Assembly: GCA_965198855.1 (NCBI GenBank)
Contig: CBDAPZ010000001.1
Coordinates: 2,108,001 to 2,172,000, forward strand
Source of the DNA: BOG-908 sp965198855
GTDB lineage: Bacteria > Pseudomonadota > Alphaproteobacteria > Acetobacterales > Acetobacteraceae
Length of the DNA stretch: 64,000 nt
Direction of reading: 5' to 3'
Shown: one piece after another, positions 60,252 to 64,000 of the stretch
Layout: the number at the start of each line of letters is the position of its first letter
Position numbering within the stretch: position 1 is the first letter of the stretch
The notes under the pieces: generated by a model
Told to the model about the DNA's origin: nothing
Databases searched by the model: none
What the model saw: only the letters and a program-made list of their open reading frames with translations
Program-made: the position numbers and the translations under genes

Positions 60252-60292
60252 GCCGTTCTTTTCTGAAGAAAAGAACCAAAAGACTTTTATGT
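60252..60292 (+). repeat. Family-1 hairpin element after the DUF2252 gene
   Basis: Perfect hairpin 60255-60276 (GTTCTTTTC, TGAA, GAAAAGAAC) then CAAAAGACTTTTATGTC. It begins immediately after the DUF2252 stop and ends about 16 nt before the CinA gene start. Confidence 0.9.
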
Positions 60293-60307
60293 CGGGGGGC
60301 TTTGAAC

Positions 60308-60802
60308 ATGCTTGAAAGTGATACGCCGGAGAAAGCTCAGGCGATACTTGAGATTTACAGAAAACACAAACTCAAGATAGCGACCGCGGAGAGTTGCACG
60401 GGGGGTTTGATTGCTGCGGCGTTCACACATGTTCCGGGCTCCTCCGATGTGTTTGAACGCGGCTTCGTGACCTACTCGAACGAGGCAAAAATCGAGATGC
60501 TGAACGTGCCCCGCTCGTTGATCCAACAGCACGGCGCCGTTAGCGCAGACGTGGCAGGCGCTATGGCGCAAGGCACACTCACCTTCTCGCACGCAGACAT
60601 CGCTGTCTCTGTGACCGGCGTCGCCGGGCCAAGCGGCGGCAGCGCCGATAAACCGGTCGGCCTGGTCTGGTTCGGCCGCGCCCGACGCGGCGGCGTCTGC
60701 ACCACACACGCGAAAAACTTTGCCGGTGATCGTGCTGCCGTCAGGTCGCAATCTGTCGACTTTGCCTTGTCGCTCTTTGAGTCAGCACTGGCAGAAACTT
60801 GA
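60308..60802 (+). CDS. CinA C-terminal-type nicotinamide-nucleotide amidase (PncC)
   Basis: A 164-residue protein consisting only of the amidase domain. KIATAESCTGGLIAAAFTHV has the catalytic serine of the family; YSNEAKIEMLNVP, GAVSADVAGAMAQG and SVTGVAGPSGGSADKPVGLV follow. The enzyme turns NMN into nicotinate mononucleotide in pyridine nucleotide recycling. The ATG at 60308 follows GGGGGGC. It lies 57 nt after the DUF2252 stop with the family-1 repeat between. Confidence 0.9.
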   Translation: MLESDTPEKAQAILEIYRKHKLKIATAESCTGGLIAAAFTHVPGSSDVFERGFVTYSNEAKIEMLNVPRSLIQQHGAVSADVAGAMAQGTLTFSHADIAVSVTGVAGPSGGSADKPVGLVWFGRARRGGVCTTHAKNFAGDRAAVRSQSVDFALSLFESALAET

Positions 60803-60858
60803 CAATGCCACATGCGCAGCGCTCGCAGTCTCGCCCCGATCGTGCTACATAAACCCCC

Positions 60859-61427
60859 ATGAACGTCGTTCTTCGCAAGCCGATGACGCTGCAGGACTTC
60901 CTGGCCTGGAAGGAAAAGCAATCGCTGCGCTTCGAGTTTGACGGGTTTAAACCTATCGCTATCACGGGTGGAACTGCGGCGCATGCGGCAATCCGGCGCA
61001 ACCTGTTTTTTTGCTGACAGGGCAGTTGCGCGGAAGGCCTTTTCAGCCTTACGGAAGCGAGCTGAAAATTCAGGTGGCAGGGCGTGTCCGTTACCCGGAT
61101 GCGTTCGTCGTCTGCACACCGCTGGCGGACCGCGCCACGGTGGTGACCGATCCGGTCGCCATATTCGAGGTGTTGAGCGACAGTTCGGAAAACGATGACC
61201 TGGTCGTGAAAAATGCCGAATATCGCGCGACGCAATCGGTGCGATATTACATCATCCTGGAGCAAACCCGCATAGGCGCTATCGTCTTCTTGCGCAAAGG
61301 AGACGATTGGGTAACGACACTGCTGACCGATGGCACCGCTGCCATCGACTTGCCGGACGTCGGTGTACACATCCCGCTAGAAGAGCTATATGCCGGCTTG
61401 GAGAGTGGCTCGGCCCCCTCCGAATAG
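60859..61427 (+). pseudogene. Uma2-family protein, frameshifted at a T7 tract
   Basis: The start MNVVLRKPMTLQDFLAWKEK and RFEFDGFKPIAITGGTAAH read to IRRNLFFC and a stop at 61015-61017 (52 codons). In the next frame the match continues as LTGQLRGRPFQPYGSELKIQ, RVRYPDAFVVCTPLADRA, DPVAIFEVLSDSSENDDLV and YRATQSVRYYIILEQ. Together the parts make a ~189-residue Uma2 (DUF820) endonuclease-like protein. One extra T in the run of seven at 61006-61012 would restore the frame. Mutation, slippage or a sequencing error can all explain it. Confidence 0.85.
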
Positions 61428-61467
61428 CGATAGCCCATCCTGGCACACATGATGCTAGGCTTTCCGC

Positions 61468-64000
61468 ATGCCCAACGATGCTGAAATCGACCTACAGGTC
61501 ACCGATGAACTGATCACCCTTACCGAGCGGGCAAGGGCGCGGGCGGAGGAAGACCCCTTCGGCAACCCTGTGCTTGCCGTAGCTCTGGCGATCAACCGCC
61601 TCATGGATGACGGCGAATTGTCGCAGGCCGGCATCGCCGCTCTTATCCGCCACTTGCGCGATGAGGCGTTCAATGACCGTGCGACGCGCATCGCTGCCTA
61701 TGTCGGGGGCACGGACCCGGTGCATGCGCTCGCCGAGTTCGACACCATCGCCACACATGCCGTACGCCCGGACCCCGATGACAGCCCGGTGCCGCTGAAA
61801 ACGTTTCGGGACGCCGTGGAGCGGACGCGGTTCAGCGTGGTGTTCACGGCGCATCCGACCTTCGCCCTGCCCGGCCCGGTGTTCAAGGAACTCGCTGAGG
61901 CTGCCAGCGGGCGGCCCTCGGACACCTGCTTCGTTTCCCACCGGCCCGGCAAGATCACGCTGGCCGAGGAGTTCGAGGCGGCACGTGCGGCGATCGAGAA
62001 CGGGCGCGACGCGCTCGATGCGTTCACGCGGGCGCTGCTGTCGGCGGCACGCGGCTGCTGGCCAGACCGCTGGAGCGTGATCGAGCCGCGGCCGATCACG
62101 CTGGCGAGCTGGGTGGGCTACGATACCGACGGACGCAACGATATCGGCTGGTGGGATACGCTGCGGCTGCGGCTGACGATGAAGAAGCTGCAGCTGGAGC
62201 GCGGCCGCGCTCAGGTGTCGGATTTGCCGGGTAAGGAGGCACTCTCCGCGCGGCTGGAGCGGGCAATCGTGGCTGTCGACGGTCAGATCGCCGCCTGCCC
62301 GACCAAGGCCGATGCAACGCAGACGGAGGCCTTTGCGCACGCGCTGGTGCATGGGCACGAAGCGGCGCTGGTATCTCCGGCTCCCCTCGCCCCGCTTTTC
62401 TCGGCGGCGATGCAGGCGGCGGACGAGGAAAGCCGGATGAGCTATGCGGTGATACGTGCCGGGTTCACGGCGCACGGATTGTCGCTGGCGCACACGCATG
62501 TGCGGCTGAATTCGTCGCAGATCCATAATGCGGTGCGGCTGCGGCTGGGGCTCGATTCAGCGCCGGAAGATCGCGCGCAGCGGCGCACGTTGCTTTCCAC
62601 CATCAACACGGCGCTGGAGAAAGTGCATGCGGTGCCGGTGGATTTCGGCTCCATCCTGGCCGAGCAGGCATCGGCGACGCGGCTGCTGATGACGGTGGCG
62701 CAGATCGTGAAGCATATCGATTCGTCTGCGCCGGTGCGGTTCCTCATTGCGGAGACGGAGAGCGGATATACGCTCCTCTGCGCGCTTTGGTTGGCAAAGC
62801 TGTTCGGTGTCGAGAAGAACATCGAGATCAGCCCATTGTTCGAGACGGCGGATGCGCTGGAACATGGGGCGCGCATTCTCGAGGAGGCGCTGCGGAGCCC
62901 GCATTACCGGGCGTATCTGCGTGCGACCGGGCGGATGGCGCTGCAATTCGGCTATTCCGATTCCGGGCGGTACGTCGGCCAGCTGGCGGCGAGCTATCTG
63001 ATCGAGCGGTTGCGGCTGAAGGTGGCGGAGCTGCTGGTGCGGCATAAACTCACCGATGTGGAGCTGGTGCTGTTCGATACGCATGGCGAGAGCATCGGCC
63101 GTGGGGCGCATCCGAGCTCGCTGCTGGATCGGTTGCGGTATTTGTCGCCCAGCGTGGCGCGCAAGGCTTTTTCCACGGCGCATATTTTTTCGCGCGAGGA
63201 GAGCGCGTTCCAGGGTGGCGACGGGTACGTGTTTTTCGGCACGCGGGAACTGGCCTTGGCCACGATCTCACGCGTGGCCAAGCACGCTTTTGCGACCGTG
63301 CCGAAATCCGAGGATCCGATATACGACGAGCCGGATTTTTCAGCGGATTTCTTCACCTCGATCGGCATGTCGATGCAGGATTTGGTGGAGGACCCCGGCT
63401 ATGCGTCGCTGCTGGGTGCGTTCGGGCCGGCTTTGCTGGATCCTTCGGGGTCGCGGCCTTCGGCGCGCCAATCGGATTCGGGTGGGCCGGCGGTCATACG
63501 GCATCCGCGCGAGCTGCGGGCGATCCCAAACAATGCGATTTTGCAGCAGCTGGGCTGGTGCGCGAACACGTTGCAGGGGGTGGGAGCCGCGGCGGCGCGG
63601 AGTCCGGAGCAGTTCGTGGATATGCTCGAGCAGAGCCCGCGGTTTCGCCGGGCGATGGATTTTGCCCGGCATGCGCTGAAGCATTCGGATCTGGATGTGT
63701 TGCGCGCGGTGATTGCGATGCTCGATCCGGGGTCTTGGCTGGATCGGGCAGCGCATGCGCGGCGGCCTGGTCGGGCGCGGGCGCTGACGGAGGTGGCGCG
63801 CGCGCTGGAGCAGCTGGATATGTGGGCGCCGGCGCAGGCGATGTTCCGCCGCATACAGGCGGACCATGTGCAGTTGCGGGGGGCGTGGCCCGGGGCGCCG
63901 AAGATGGAGACGAGCGAAATGCTGCTGCATGCGCTGCGGATCGCGTTGATCGGGCGGATCTGGCTGCTATCGACGGCGATCCCCGAGTTTTCGCCGCGGC
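61468..64000 (+). CDS. Phosphoenolpyruvate carboxylase-like protein (3' end beyond window)
   Basis: At least 844 residues, open to the window edge. FSVVFTAHPTFALPGPVFKE matches the FTAHPTE region of PEP carboxylase; ITLASWVGYDTDGRNDIGWW the GGDRDGNP region; AETESGYTLLCALWLAKLFG then EKNIEISPLFET and LQFGYSDSGRYVGQLAASYL the core; LVLFDTHGESIGRGAHPSSL the GRGGxxGRGG loop. Several catalytic-type residues differ from the canonical enzyme (see findings). Canonical PEPC adds bicarbonate to PEP to give oxaloacetate. It could be a divergent active enzyme or a paralogue with another job. Start ATG 61468 (MPNDAEIDLQVT). Confidence 0.75.
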   Translation, partial: MPNDAEIDLQVTDELITLTERARARAEEDPFGNPVLAVALAINRLMDDGELSQAGIAALIRHLRDEAFNDRATRIAAYVGGTDPVHALAEFDTIATHAVRPDPDDSPVPLKTFRDAVERTRFSVVFTAHPTFALPGPVFKELAEAASGRPSDTCFVSHRPGKITLAEEFEAARAAIENGRDALDAFTRALLSAARGCWPDRWSVIEPRPITLASWVGYDTDGRNDIGWWDTLRLRLTMKKLQLERGRAQVSDLPGKEALSARLERAIVAVDGQIAACPTKADATQTEAFAHALVHGHEAALVSPAPLAPLFSAAMQAADEESRMSYAVIRAGFTAHGLSLAHTHVRLNSSQIHNAVRLRLGLDSAPEDRAQRRTLLSTINTALEKVHAVPVDFGSILAEQASATRLLMTVAQIVKHIDSSAPVRFLIAETESGYTLLCALWLAKLFGVEKNIEISPLFETADALEHGARILEEALRSPHYRAYLRATGRMALQFGYSDSGRYVGQLAASYLIERLRLKVAELLVRHKLTDVELVLFDTHGESIGRGAHPSSLLDRLRYLSPSVARKAFSTAHIFSREESAFQGGDGYVFFGTRELALATISRVAKHAFATVPKSEDPIYDEPDFSADFFTSIGMSMQDLVEDPGYASLLGAFGPALLDPSGSRPSARQSDSGGPAVIRHPRELRAIPNNAILQQLGWCANTLQGVGAAAARSPEQFVDMLEQSPRFRRAMDFARHALKHSDLDVLRAVIAMLDPGSWLDRAAHARRPGRARALTEVARALEQLDMWAPAQAMFRRIQADHVQLRGAWPGAPKMETSEMLLHALRIALIGRIWLLSTAIPEFSPR

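Noticed and set aside
1..64000. CRISPR array, rRNA, riboswitch, insertion sequence with transposase, or prophage
   Set aside because: I looked for regularly spaced repeats, rRNA-like sequence, conserved riboswitch cores and transposase or integrase motifs and saw none. The repeats present are the two families described.

Overview
The window is a gene-dense, GC-rich chromosomal segment from an alphaproteobacterium, most likely Rhodospirillales/Acetobacteraceae. The grounds for this are the flbT/flaF/DUF1217 flagellin locus, hpnH (hopanoid lipids), a pcm-tolC-popZ-valS run, a bacteriophytochrome with its own heme oxygenase, and two families of short dispersed repeats. No rRNA, CRISPR array, prophage or complete insertion sequence was seen. 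The only RNA gene found is tRNA-Cys at 41358-41431.

Layout. 0-3.5 kb: flagellin locus (flbT 3' end, DUF1217, flagellin, flaF, a FlaG-like gene). 3.9-7.2 kb: a GH17-GT2 membrane glucan synthase and a DUF3429 protein. 7.2-8.5 kb: small genes, including two related ones. 8.5-16 kb: MFS transporter, hpnH, tlyA, rpmB, an orphan sensor kinase, a secreted HExxH protein bracketed by inverted repeats, and a polyprenyl-phosphate sugar transferase. 16.1-23.1 kb: two RND pumps with a decayed parDE pair between them and no adaptor gene. 23.1-24.4 kb: a YqjI-like PadR regulator with DUF2218. 24.7-28.9 kb: three glycosyltransferases and a flippase with visibly lower GC, probably a polysaccharide island. 28.9-31.8 kb: YdcF, a small membrane protein, an amidase and a Tat-exported oxidoreductase. 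31.9-38 kb: M61 peptidase, 8-oxoguanine-deaminase-like hydrolase, Rieske oxygenase, Old Yellow Enzyme and an HxlR regulator. 38-41.2 kb: phytochrome kinase and heme oxygenase. 41.4-47.2 kb: tRNA-Cys, pcm, tolC, popZ, valS. 47.2-50.7 kb: HNH nuclease, GGDEF protein, a CopD-like membrane protein and a ParA-like ATPase. 50.9-64 kb: AceE-like E1, GST, PepSY membrane protein with a possible Fur box, glpX, recJ, DUF2252, a CinA-type amidase, a frameshifted Uma2 gene and the start of a divergent PEP carboxylase-like gene.

The most striking unexplained structure is a short hairpin element (9-bp stem, TGAA-type loop, followed by AAAAGACTTTT). It occurs at about a dozen places, each within about 30 nt of a stop codon, often as a head-to-head pair around a second conserved module. 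In tlyA and in the phytochrome kinase the element supplies the stop codon itself. A second repeat family forms long palindromes (3601-3822, 50706-50812), and the same arms in inverted orientation bracket a complete gene (13387-14601).

All product calls come from reading the translated sequences and motifs by eye; no database search was possible.
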